From positions 2,568,676-2,632,675 of the forward strand of contig CM039126.1 in NCBI GenBank assembly GCA_022036555.1: 64,000 nt of DNA, given 5' to 3'. The stretch comes from Microstegium vimineum. Its lineage: Eukaryota > Streptophyta > Magnoliopsida > Poales > Poaceae. The notes below the pieces were generated by a model. It was not told where the DNA came from. It saw nothing but the letters and a program-made list of their open reading frames with translations, and did not search any database. Position 1 is the stretch's first letter. The number at the start of each line of letters is the position of its first letter. A program made the position numbers and the translations under genes. Of this stretch, positions 10,222-20,746 are shown one piece after another.

Positions 10222-11334
10222 TTAGTTGTAGAATTTCTTGAGTTGGCTGATGTGCCAAGTGTTGCTTAGTTGAACTCCGTCTTCTGTCATAAGCTCGTAA
10301 GTTCTGGGTTGTATTGCTGTCTTGATGATAAAAGGACCCTCCCATGGGCTGAGTAGTTTGTGTCTTCCATCTTTCTTTTGAATTAGCCCTAGTACCAGAT
10401 CTCCTGGTTTTAGCATTCTTGGATGCATGTTTCTGTCGTAATACCTTCGTAAACCTTGTAGGTATCTTGCATTTTGTATTACTGAACTATCTCTTATTTC
10501 TTCGATTGTGTCGATCTCAAGCCATCTTGTTTCTTCGGCTTCTCCTTCGTCGTATTGTTCGATTCTTGGTGATTGCCATATTAAGTCAATTGGTAATACG
10601 GCTTCTGATCCGTATACTAGGAAGAAAGGTGAATATCCTGTTGCTCTGCTGATTTGGGTTCTTAAACCCCATACCACTTTTGATAGTTCATTTATCTATT
10701 TTCCTCCGTAGTCTTTTAGGTCTTCGTATAGCCTTGGTTTTAAGCCTTGTAGTAGTAGCCCATTGGCTCTTTCAACTTGTCCGTTTGCTTGGGGGTGAGC
10801 TACTGACGCGTAGTCTATCTCTATCCCACAATCTCTTGCCCAATATTGAAATTCATTTGCTGTAAATGGTGACCCAAGATCTGTGATTATTCGGTTGGGC
10901 ATCCCAAATCTGTGCATGATCTCTTATATGAACTCTGTTGCTTTTTCTACACTGTATTTGACAAGTGGCTTGTATTCAATCCACTTGGTGAATTTGTCTA
11001 CTGCCACAAATATGTATTTAAATTTTCCTTTTGCTTTTTTGAGAGGTCCGACTTGATCCAGCCCCCAGCATGAGAAAGGCCACGCTGGAGGTATGCAGAT
11101 TAGACTGTGTGCTGGAACGTGTGATTGGCTTGCAAACATTTGGCAATTTTTGCATGTTTTGACTAATTGTTGTGCATCCTTGAGTGTTGTTGGATAGTAG
11201 AATCCACTTCTGAATGCTTTGCCGATTAGTGTTCTAGATGCTGCATGATTTCCACAGCATCCCGAATGGATTTCTTCTAATATCTCTTTTCCTTCTTGTG
11301 TGGATACGCATTTGAATAGTACTCCAGAAGACAT
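10222..11334 (-). pseudogene. Integrase of the Tat gypsy element
   Basis: Zinc-binding HHCC part (HSGCCGNH...CKNCQMF), then the DDE core (VAVDKFTKWIE, RIITDLGSPFT, QANGQVERANG), then a C-terminal module (MLKPGDLVL...SPWEGPFII...LSNTWHISQLKKFY). In-frame stops near 10,922 and 10,695 split it into three open segments, so it is inactive as read. Confidence 0.85.
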
Positions 11335-11626
11335 TGCTCTCTTGTATAATTTGTCTTTTACGAGGACATAAGCTTTGCCTTTTCTTATAACCCTTGTTGC
11401 TTCTGCTTTGTCTCCGGGTAGTTTGTTTTCATTCTTATAATCAATGAACGGTTTTGCCTTGAGGTGTCAGGTTCTTTTATCTTGTCTATCTCCATCGAAT
11501 CCTCCTTTTGTTTACTGCTTTCTTGGATTGATGGTTTTTTGAGTTCTTCTACAAATATTCCTGGTGGTACTTTTGCTCTGTCTGATTCCAATTTAGATAA
11601 GATGTCTGCTGCTACGTTTGAATCTC

Positions 11627-12403
11627 TTAGGACGTGGTGGATTTCAGGCCTTCGAAGTTCTTCTCAAGCTTCCTTACTTCCGCACAGTATGCATCCATGT
11701 TGTTTTTTGTGCAATCCCACTCTTTGTTCACTTGATTGATTACTACTGCTGAGTCTCCATAAGCCAAAATTCTTTTGATTCCCAGGGTAGTTGCTACTTT
11801 TAACCCGTGGATGAGCGCTTCATATTCTGCTTCATTATTTGTTGCTTGCCACAATATTTGTAACACGTATTTTAGTTGTCTTCCTTCTGGGGAGATTAGT
11901 AGCACACCTGCTCCTACCCCTCCAAGCTTTAGAGAACCATCAAAGTACATCTTCCAGTGGTCTCGTATTGGCTTGGGTTCTTTCTGTGCAATTTCTGTCC
12001 ATTCCGCGATGAAGTCGGGTAATATCTGCGACTTGATTGTTGTCCTTGGTTTGAAGTTTATATTTAGAGATCCAAGTTCTACTGCCTATTTTGATATTCG
12101 GCATGTGGCGTCTTTGTTTCTGAGTATGTCTTGTAATGGAAAGTTGGTTGCTACTGTTACTTTGTGCTCATGGAAATAATGCCTCAGTTTTCTTGATGAT
12201 ATGAGTACTGCATATAGTAGTTTCTGTACGTGTGGGTATCTGACTTTTGACTCCGTGAGTACTTCACTGATGTAGTATATTGGTCTTTGCACTTTGTAAG
12301 TGCGTCCGGGTTCTTCTCTCTCCACGATGATTGCTGCACTTACTACATTCTTTGTTGCTGTGATATATAGCATCATGTCCTCCTTATTTCTTGGTGGTGT
12401 CAT
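11627..12403 (-). pseudogene. Dual RNase H region of the Tat gypsy element
   Basis: The upstream part (about 12,403-12,086) is the RT-linked RNase H (PIYYISEVLTESKVRYPHVQ, LRHYFHEHKV). The downstream part (11,950-11,627) is a second, archaeal/plant-type RNase H (MYFDGSLKLGGVGAGVLL, NNEAEYEALIHGL, GDSAVVINQV). The tandem pair is diagnostic of Tat elements. A stop separates the two parts. Confidence 0.8.
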
Positions 12404-12508
12404 TACTGGAGATGATGATAAGTATTCTTTTAACTTGATGAAAGCTTGATTTGCTTCTTCTCTCCACTCGAAGTTTTCTTTCCCTTTTAGAAGTTTGAAG
12501 AAAGGTAG

Positions 12509-13330
12509 TCATTTTTCTCCCAATTTTGATATGAATCTGTTGAGTGCTGCCATGCATCCTGTGAGTTTCTGTATGTCTTTGATCTTTTTTGGTGGCTTCA
12601 TATCCATTACTGCTTTTATTTGCTTTGTACTTGCCTTGATTCCTCTATTGCTGACTAGAAAACCGAGTAGTTGTCCTGATGGTACACCAAACACGCATTT
12701 TGTTGGATTGAGCTTCCACTTCCATGCTTTCAGGTTCTTGAAGGTCTCTTCTAGGTCTTCCAATAGTGATTCGGGTTCTTTTGTTTTGACTACTACGTCA
12801 TCAATGTATGTTTCAGCGTTTCTTCCGATTTGATCTCCTAGACAGGTTTGTATTGCCCTTTGATATGTTGCTCCTGCATTTTTCAATCCGAACGACATTG
12901 ATTTGTAATAGTATGCCCCGAACGGTGTTATAAAGGATGTTTTGCTTTGATCTTCTTCCCTTAATGATATTTGATGGTACCCCGAGTAGCAGTTGAGGAA
13001 GGATAGTAGCGATGGTCCCGCTGTTGAGTCTATGACTTGGTCAATTCTTGGTGGTCCATATGGGTCTTTCGAGCAATGTTTGTTGAGGTCTGTGTAGTCC
13101 ACACACATACGCCATTCTTTCGATTTCTTTTTCTCCACTAAAACTGGATTAGCCAACCAATCTGGGTTGATTATTTCTCTGATGAATCCTGCCGCTAGTA
13201 ATTTTGTAATCTCCTTCTTGATTGTTGTTTTCCTGTCTGGTGCAAATTTGTGTAGCTTTTGTTTCACTGGTCTTGAACCTTTATTTGTATCGATTTTGTG
13301 CTCAGCCAACTCCTTTGGGACTCCTGGCAT
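12509..13330 (-). pseudogene. Reverse transcriptase of the Tat gypsy element
   Basis: An open 273-codon segment with WRMCVDYTDLNKHC, ISLREEDQSKTSFITPFG and the catalytic YIDDVVVK box, followed by the thumb (LLGFLVSNRGI) and the start of the connection. It is flanked by stops in the same polyprotein. Confidence 0.9.
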
Positions 13331-13597
13331 ATCTACTAGTTTCCATGCAAATATGTCTTTGTTGTCCCTTAGAAAGTTGGTGAGCGCGAGTTCCTATTTA
13401 GGATCCAGACTTGCGCTGATTATTGTTGTCTTTTCTAGATCTCTAGTTAATAGATCAATTGTCTTTGTGGCAGCTTCTTTAGGAGGTGTGAAGGTGCTTG
13501 GCTTCTTTGCTGGTATTTGGATTTCATCCGGGTTCATCTCCTCAACTTTCTTTGCAATGTCTTCTTTCTCCTTGTAGTCTTGTAGTTTTTCTGATAT

Positions 13598-14149
13598 CTA
13601 TATGGCTTGTACGTCACAATCGTATGCTCTCTTTAGATCCCCTTTTAGTGAGAGAACTCCATTTATTGTCGGCATCTTGAGCAGTAGATATGGGTAGTGA
13701 GGTATTGCCATGTATCTTGTTAGTGATGGTCGTCCAAGGATTGCATGATAACATGATTCGAAGTCAGCTACTTCGAATTTGATGAACTCGGTCCGATATT
13801 TGTCGGGTGTTCCGAAGGTGACTGGTAGAGTGATTTGTCCCAATGGTATGGAAGCTTTTTCGGGTACTATCCCATAGAAAGGAATACTTGTTGGCGTGAT
13901 CATGCCTTCATAGTCTAGATTCATCTTCCTTAGGGTATCCGTGAAGATTATGTTTAATCCTGCTCCTCCGTCGATGAGTACTTTGGAAACTGCTACTCCT
14001 GCTATTGTTGGTCCCATTACTAGGGGATAATAGCCAGCATTTGCTGCGCTTGTCCATTGATCTTCTCTTGTAAATTGAATCGGATACTCTGACCAATCCA
14101 AATATCTCGGGGTAGCTGGTTCTGCTACCATGATGGTCCTATGAGCCAT
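13598..14149 (-). pseudogene. Aspartic protease of the gypsy polyprotein
   Basis: Contains the retroviral-type protease motif VLIDGGAGLNIIF (D-G-G in place of D-S/T-G, usual for this lineage) and the C-terminal AILGRPSLTRY. It lies between gag and RT and is separated from RT by a frame break around 13,400-13,600. Confidence 0.8.
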
Positions 14150-14199
14150 CTTTTCCTGCCTTTTATTTCTTGTGTATGATGCTCCAGAAAAGATTACTG

Positions 14200-15972
14200 C
14201 TATTTGTCATTGGGGTTCTTGATAATTCCCTCTGCTTTCTTTACAGCCTTCTCTGCTCCATCTATTCTTTGACCCGAGTTGTTTGTTCGTGTATCTTCTT
14301 TCTTTGTGAATCTTCTTTGGAAGATATCGCAATCAATTAGCTTGTGGCTTGCATTATGATGTATGTAGCAGGGTAGGTCTTCTATCCTTTCCGCTGGCCT
14401 TTTCGCGTAGTTGTTGCCTTGATAGTTGTTGTTTGAGTACTTGTTATTCTGGTTTGTGTTTTTGTTGTTGTTGTAATTGTTGTTGTACCCTCCTTTGTCA
14501 TTATCGTTGAATATTCTTTTGTCCGTTGCTGCTACCATGTTGTCCTGTCTTGGCCTTTTGTCATTAGGTCTGAAATCTGGTCTTTTGTTTTCATGAAAAT
14601 CTCGAGTGAATCTGTGTCGGGTTCTTTCTTTTGACGATATCATCTTTTCGACAGCTCTTTTAAAGTCTTCATTGGATCTTGGATTTTCGTTGAAGTAGTC
14701 CTTGAACTGCCAATTTGCTATAATTCCATCCGCAAATGTTTCTATCACTTCCCTGTCTGTGATGTCGTGTATTTGAGCTCTGAGTTCTCCAAATCTCCTG
14801 TAATACTCCCTCAGGGTTTCTCCTCTTCTTTGTTTTACGTTTTTCAATTCTGCCGTCGTCATGGGATGCGTTATTATTCCTGCGAAGTTGTTGCAGAAGG
14901 CCTCTTGCAAATCCTCTCAATACTTGATTGATCTTGGCTTTAGCCTGTCAAACCATTGCAAAGGCATGGCTTTGAGCGCCATTGGAAAGTACAAGGCTTT
15001 GATGTCGTTGTTTCCTCCCGCAAGTTCAATAGATTGGGAATATACTCTTATCCATTGTCTGGGTTCCACTTTTCCGTTGTATTTGGAGTGATTTGCTGGC
15101 TTGAATTTGTGTGGTAATTTCAAAGTTTGTAGTCTTCCTGCAAAGCATGGAAATCTGTCGTATTGTTCTGCTCTGTTGAAGTCTAGTGACCAGTCTTTTC
15201 GGTAATAGTCCCTATCCTCTATGTATTCGGATTCACCATAGTCTTCTGGATAGCGTTGATCCCAATCCGGGTTGTTTTGTTTTACCAATCCGAGATGTTG
15301 TTCCTGTCTTTCTGATGGTTGTGGTATCTCTGACTTCCCTAGTCTGTGGAATATCGACTTCTTGGGCGGTTGTTCTTACTTCTCTCCTTGTCCTTCTTGG
15401 GGTGTATTATCTTCGGGTTGTTTGTTGGGGTCTCTGTCTTCTTTTGCTGGCTCATTTGTGATTCTCTCTTCTTTAGTGAGGATGTTTAGTTCTTTTGTCA
15501 GTTCTTCGATTCTTTCTCTTTGTATTCCTCATGGATTCTCTTTCCGCCTTCTTCTTGTTGTATTATGTCAATTCCGCCTTGTATTTGATCCAGATTTGTT
15601 TTCTCTGAGCAGCTCGATTTCTCCTTCATGCTCTAGCTTTGTTCTTTTTCAGTCTTGCAGTCTTGTGATCGTTGGTTTCATTGTCATCACCTTCTTCGTC
15701 GTCTGAGATATCCCTTCTGATTCACCTGATGATTTCAAATCAGGTATTTGTGGTGGCTCTAGATAAGGTTCTAGTTCCGCCATGTATATGGTATGCATCT
15801 TCCGAGTTCTTCTTGTTGGCTGATTTCTTTTCTTTGATCTATATGACAAATCCTGGTACATTCCAAGTTCTTTTCTCACTTGGAATGGTAGTTCTGTGTC
15901 CTGATCTTGCATCCTTGAGGGTTGATTTGGCCAATGTACGATGCACCCCTCTGGAGTTGTTGACATTATCAT
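14200..15972 (-). pseudogene. Gag of the Tat gypsy element
   Basis: The capsid-like core includes YNGKVEPRQWIRVY, MALKAMPLQWFDRL and RRGETLREYYRRF, typical of plant gypsy gag. It is followed by an Asn-rich linker (NNNYNNNKNTNQNNKYSN) and a short zinc-knuckle-like CYIHHNASHKLIDC. A stop at about 14,917 splits it. The N-terminal part (15,290-15,972) is frame-broken and charge-rich. Confidence 0.75.
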
Positions 15973-16109
15973 TCCTTCTTAGGCGCCTTTCAGAGTTATG
16001 CTTCTTGTCATCTTCTTTTGGAGAAAATTTCCGTATGTAGATGCGGAATTACGTAACCCGTACTCTTTGCCCTATAATATATTTGAGGACATACTAAAAG
16101 AGAAGGAAA

Positions 16110-16290
16110 AAGACACATATACCCTCACTTTATTTTCTAATCAGATTTCTATATGAATGGTAATTGGTAGATAAATAGCAACCAAATTTATGTAACATTT
16201 AATGCAAAGCTATTTTGACCCAGAATCTCTTATATTTGAGGATATTTAGTTTTTTAAATGCTCGAATATGCACTATATTATGGACACTAT
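16110..16290 (+). repeat. Orphan copy of the K2 upstream region
   Basis: ATATACCCTCACTTTATTTTC through to the TATA-like GCACTATATTA matches about 3,872-4,042 upstream of K2 closely. No signal peptide or cysteine core follows, so this is a promoter-only remnant right after the gypsy element. Confidence 0.8.
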
Positions 16291-16589
16291 CACACTAATG
16301 CTCGAGTATGCATCTAAGTTGATCCCAGTACACCAAACTCAACATGTTTGTCTGGATCTTTCCATTCCAAGTCTCCAATGGCTTAGCAAAATGTATCAAC
16401 CTACACAATACAGCGAGCAATATGCTTAGTCACAACCTGATTCTACATACACTCCGTAGCGAAAAAAGGGCAGCAAAAGTTAATCACTAGTGTTAAACAT
16501 CATCAAATTATTTAAAAAAAATTGGTATGTCATTAAACTATTATCCAATAGATGCATTATTTTTAAAAACAAATGCGTATATGAAATTC

Positions 16590-17350
16590 AGAGTATGAGG
16601 CAAGTTGAGGCAGGAGGTGGCTTAAGGAGAGTTAGTATCACCTTCAAGGAAGATGCTCATTGAGGCCTAGAGAAAGTTTGGGGCCAACAAGGGTCCTCCT
16701 ATGGCCACAATGACTGAGCTCAAGGAGAATTAGAGAGGGTGAGTACATGATCAGATGATGAAGAAGGCAATGCTGAGAAAAGAAGAGGAGCTCTAGGGTA
16801 AAGGTGCTCTCTAGACCTTATAGAAGGGAATGATGTGGTCTTCAACAACAAGATCGTGGTTTCACCATCGGTGGTAATCCACTAGGGAATTATGCTGATC
16901 AAGACCTGGAGGGGGCCCCTACTCAAGCCAAAGTCCAATGCACCGGCGAAGACAAACATTGATAAAGTGAATTAAGGTCTTCATGGGGAGTGATGCGTGA
17001 AGTTTGGTTCGGGATTGTTTGGTTATGGATGGGTGGTGATGTTTCCGTTTCTGAGTTGGGTGGCGATGTTTATTTTGACTTGTTGATGTTAGGGTGCGCC
17101 TGTCAATGTGTCTTTTTTGGCTTATTTTGTACGCTGGTAACCTCAATTTAATTAGAATCAGAGGTTCAAACTTTAAGTTTTCTAATAAAGCTAGGTTAGG
17201 CCTTTGTGATTGAAAAAAAGAAAAAAAACTATGGAAGAAAAATAGCTTGGTCAACGAAAAAGGCTCTAACAAAATCTATAGATGTAGATGTAGATGTAGA
17301 TGTGGATGTGGATATATTAAAAAGATATATAGATAGATACATAGATAAAT
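16590..17350 (+). repeat. Upstream duplication unit A (before K4)
   Basis: Matches 19,110-19,850 before K5, with shared blocks GGGTCCTCCTATGG, GCTCTCT and TATTTTGACTTGTTGA and the (GATATA)-like tract at the end. Each unit carries one peptide gene downstream, so gene and upstream DNA were duplicated together. Confidence 0.85.
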
Positions 17351-17705
17351 GGATATATATATATATTAGCCGTTTGGGAGCGCTCCGCGGAGCTTATTCT
17401 TAGGGAGAATCACTCCCTGACTGTCAAACGTATTTTTTAGCGAGAACTGATTCTCTAATGATTCTGTGAAGTGATTCTCTGAAATGAACTAAAAGACTGA
17501 CAGTTGAAAAAAGTAGTTTCATCTGATTTTGTGAAGTAATTCTTTATACTTATTTTCAAAGTTTAGGATAAACGATAAAAAATCATTTTTAATCACAGAA
17601 TCACTTTACCAGACATGCCCATAGCCAATTCTTTAATTTGATGGTGACTACACGCACCAACGGGCCGAGCGAGCAAAGGTGGATCGGCTCCTTTGCCGCC
17701 ACACA

Positions 17706-17716
17706 TGCATATATAA
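17706..17716 (+). promoter_or_regulatory. TATA box of K4
   Basis: GCATATATAAGAGAGAAGCAT lies 110 bp before the K4 ATG. At the same place K5 has GCATATTAAGAGAGAAGCAT, which lacks a good TATA core. Confidence 0.6.
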
Positions 17717-17817
17717 GAGAGAAGCATCGGAGGGTTCTGGAAACTATTCCTAGCTGTGGAAGCCTGTAGAAGGAAGCAAAAGAAGCAAGTACTCGCTGGT
17801 CGTCCTCTCGGATAGGA

Positions 17818-18105
17818 ATGGCAGCGACCAGCAGTAAGACGAAGATGGCGGTGGTGGCCGTGGCCGTCGTGTTGCTGCTGCTGCTGCCGCAGCCGCTGAT
17901 GGCAACCGTGGAGGAGTCGGCATCAGCCACGGGAGTAGTGTCCGTCAGCTCCAGCACTACCCACGGGGCGACATCCAGCAGCCTGGGTGCAAGAAAGTAC
18001 ACTGGCGTGCATCCCAAGTGGATACATTTGTAGTCCTATTGTTAGGTGTTGCTCCGGCGTTGTTCACGCGGGTGGTGCCGATGATGCCATAGCCTGCGTG
18101 CATGC
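17818..18105 (+). pseudogene. K4: secreted cysteine-rich peptide gene, frameshifted
   Basis: The ATG at 17,818 gives a good signal peptide (MAATSSKTKM, long Leu run, ESASA). The open frame shifts out before the first cysteine and ends at 18,033 without any. The core is present one frame over: ACIPSGYIC then five residues then CC, closely matching K5. Compared with K5, another base is missing after the CC (TCCGGCGTTG versus TCCCGCCGTTG), which breaks the last two cysteines. Two independent indels make this a pseudogene rather than a single base-calling error. Promoter and leader are the best preserved parts. Confidence 0.75.
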
Positions 18106-18709
18106 TAGCTATCTTTCTTTCTGCGGTTTATTGTTGTGTTATTTTATATGGTTCAATAAATTAAAGCTTTTGTTCGTTTAATTTCCAATCCAATAGGAAA
18201 TCCAACTAACCGTCAAAAAGAAATTGATGACCAGCAAAAAGATAAGAATGGGCAGCCGTTTGACACGATCGAAAAAAAAATACTTGGTAGAATGGTAGGA
18301 ATGGAGTTCGAGAAGGATAGATTTTTTTAGCACGAATTTGGGCAAGGAAACAGGAAGAAACGAGAGAATATCACGGAAAATGTACGCGGCAGGAGCCCAC
18401 AAGGTCTCGTCTCAGATTAGGGTGGTTCTGAGCGTCTATGGACATTTCTTTTGATCTCCTATGGCGCTTCTAAAGCGCGTTGTATCAAACTTTCTCTATC
18501 TTAATATAAAAACGCGCAAATTTTTTGCGTGATCGAGAAAAGAATAAAGCTTATAAACCGCCGGACTGCCCTGCCGACTCCCGACTGATGAATTAGCACT
18601 CCGGCCGATGACACACTATAAAATTTCATGGTCACATGCACACTAGCTCAAGGACTTTACCATGACACCGGCCGTAAATGCTCCAACGGGCACAATGCAA
18701 GTTTTTTCA

Positions 18710-19110
18710 AGAAATTGTTGAGCAACATGTATAAATTCGGCACTGATACTGGTTGATGACAAAAAAAATCAGCGCCTGTTTTTTATTTCAACTTTGCAAT
18801 TTCTTGGCAGTTGGCACACGCAATATGAACTCAGTGTTCTAGCAACACGACATTTATGTATACCTCAGTGTTCTAGCAACACAACATTTATGTAATGAAG
18901 CAGTGCATGCATGCATACAGTGTTTGCTTTGTTCGTTTAATTTCCTACCCAATGAATTGTAGACTTGCCAAAAAAAATCATGACAAGCACAGACAAATAA
19001 GATGAGTTTGAATTGAATGTACAATATTTAAATTTCGAGATTATAGTGTTTTGAATACGGACTTCAAAGATTTTTCATACGAGTTGCACATGTCGCTTGA
19101 ACCCGAGGGG
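18710..19110. repeat. Remnants of two duplicated flanks
   Basis: 18,710-18,850 matches 20,580-20,725, the 3' flank of the 140-aa minus-strand gene (AATTGTTGAGCAACATG, CAGTGTTCTAGCAA). 18,890-19,110 matches the K2/K3 3' flank (GCAGTGCATGCATG, TTATAGTGTTTTGAATACGGACT). No coding core is present, so these are debris of further duplication or deletion events. Confidence 0.75.
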
Positions 19111-19850
19111 GTCGGGAGGTGGCTAAGGAGAGTTAGTCTCACCTTCAAGGAAGTTGCTCAATGAGGCCAAGAGACAAAGTTTGGGACCAACAAGGGTCCT
19201 CCTATGGCTACAATGAAAGAGCTCAAGTAGAGTTAGAGAGGGTGAGGACATGACCACATGATGAAGAAGACAATGCCGAGAAAAGAAGATAAGCTCCAGG
19301 GTAAAGGTGCTCTCTGGACATTATGAAAGACTAAGAATGGTGTGGTCTTCAACAATAAAATCATGGTTTCACCATTGGTGGTAATCCACTAGAGAATTAT
19401 GACCAGGAGCTCCCCTACTAAGCCAAAGTCCAAGGCACTGGCAAAGACGGTCATTGATAAAGTGATTCAAGGTTTTCTTGAGGCGTAATGTTTGGTTAAT
19501 TAGGGGTTGTTTGGTTATGGATGGGCATTGATGTTTCAGAATCTGAATTGGGCGGCGATGTTTATTTTGACTTGTTGAGGTTAGATATTAGACGTAACCT
19601 GTCAATGTAGCTATTTTTTAGCATTGGGCTTATTTTGTACTACGGTAATAACCCCAATTTAGTATTGGATGTTCTAACATTAAGCTTTCTAATAAAGCTG
19701 GGTCAGGCCTTTGATTAAAAAAGAAAAATAATAGAACTATCTAAGAAAAAAATAGACATACCAACAAAAGGAGCTCTAATAGTCTAGATACAGATATAGA
19801 TTAAAAAGATATAGATATATAGATAGATATAGATAGATAGATTCTCACAT
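19110..19850 (+). repeat. Upstream duplication unit B (before K5)
   Basis: Second copy of the roughly 750-bp block found before K4. Confidence 0.85.
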
Positions 19851-20029
19851 TTAATTTAATGGTGTCTCCACGCACAGACGCAAGCAAAGGTCGATGAGCT
19901 CTGTTGCCGCCGCGCATATTAAGAGAGAAGCATTGGAGGAGGGGTTGTGGAAGCTTCCTACGTGTGGAAGCCTGCAGAACGAAGCAAAAGAAGCAAGTAC
20001 TCGCTGATCGTCCTCTGGGATCGATCGGA

Positions 20030-20320
20030 ATGGCGGCGACCAGCAGCAAGAAGACAGCGGCGGTGGTGGTCATGGCCGCCGTGCTGCTGCTGCTGCCGCT
20101 GATGGCAACCGTGGAGTCGGCATCGGCCATGGGAGGAGTAGTATCTAGCTCCTGCACCCATGGGGGCTACTCCTCCTCCTCGCGATCATCCAGGAGTAGC
20201 CTGCTGGGGGTGGGGGCAAGCAGCAGAAAGCTACTGGCGTGCACACCAAGTGGATACCCTTGTATTCCTCTTATTACAACGTGTTGCTCCCGCCGTTGTT
20301 CACGCGGGTCATGCCAATGA
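20030..20320 (+). CDS. K5: intact secreted knottin-like cysteine-rich peptide precursor, 96 aa
   Basis: Single-exon ORF from ATG 20,030 to TGA. It has a signal peptide (MAATSSKK, Val/Ala/Leu core, ESASA) up to about residue 33, then a Gly/Ser-rich propeptide-like stretch containing one cysteine, then RKLLA and a six-cysteine core C-x6-C-x6-CC-x3-C-x4-C ending CQ. The SGYPC segment parallels SGTPC of K2. The dibasic-like RK and the Ser-rich spacer suggest processing before the core, which is inference. The 3' UTR has AATAAA near 20,372. K5 is the best-preserved copy of the K4/K5/K6 subgroup. Function is unknown; a defence or antimicrobial role is plausible from family architecture only. Confidence 0.75.
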   Translation: MAATSSKKTAAVVVMAAVLLLLPLMATVESASAMGGVVSSSCTHGGYSSSSRSSRSSLLGVGASSRKLLACTPSGYPCIPLITTCCSRRCSRGSCQ

Positions 20321-20746
20321 TGGTATTGTACGCGTTTGTTAGTTGTTGTGTTCTTTTTTATATGGTTCGATGAATAAATCGATTAAAGCAGTGGATGCAG
20401 TGTTTGCTTTTATGTTCGTTTAATCTCAAACCCAATAGGAAATCCAATGTACTCTGCTAAAAAGGAATTGACGAAAACCAGCAAAAAAAAAAAAACGTAC
20501 ATGTCGTCTGTATTAGAGTTTTCAGAGTTTCTCCTCTCCTGATTATATCATCATCAGCTTATAAACGGCCGGTGCCAAGAAATTGTTGAGCAACATGTAT
20601 AAATTCGGCACTGATACCGGTTGATGACAGCACCTATTTTTTATTTCAGCTCCGCAATTTCTTGGCACACGCAATCTGCACTCAGTGTTCTAGCAAAACA
20701 ATATTTTTGTATGCCTCAAAAAAAAGACAACATTTTTGTACAGGAT

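Larger units (their letters stand above)
5690..16060 (-). mobile_element. Ty3/gypsy retroelement, Tat-like lineage, LTRs not found
   Basis: On the minus strand, from right to left: gag, aspartic protease, reverse transcriptase, RNase H, a second RNase H, integrase. Beyond the integrase are an internal tandem-repeat block and an ORF on the opposite strand. Two RNase H domains plus an antisense ORF next to the 3' end are characteristic of the Tat group in grasses. I could not find paired LTRs: sequence before about 5,690 is K-family flank, and sequence after about 16,060-16,110 is K-family upstream DNA. Both edges are therefore approximate and the element is probably truncated. Stops and frameshifts split gag and pol, so this copy is non-functional. 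Confidence 0.85.
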
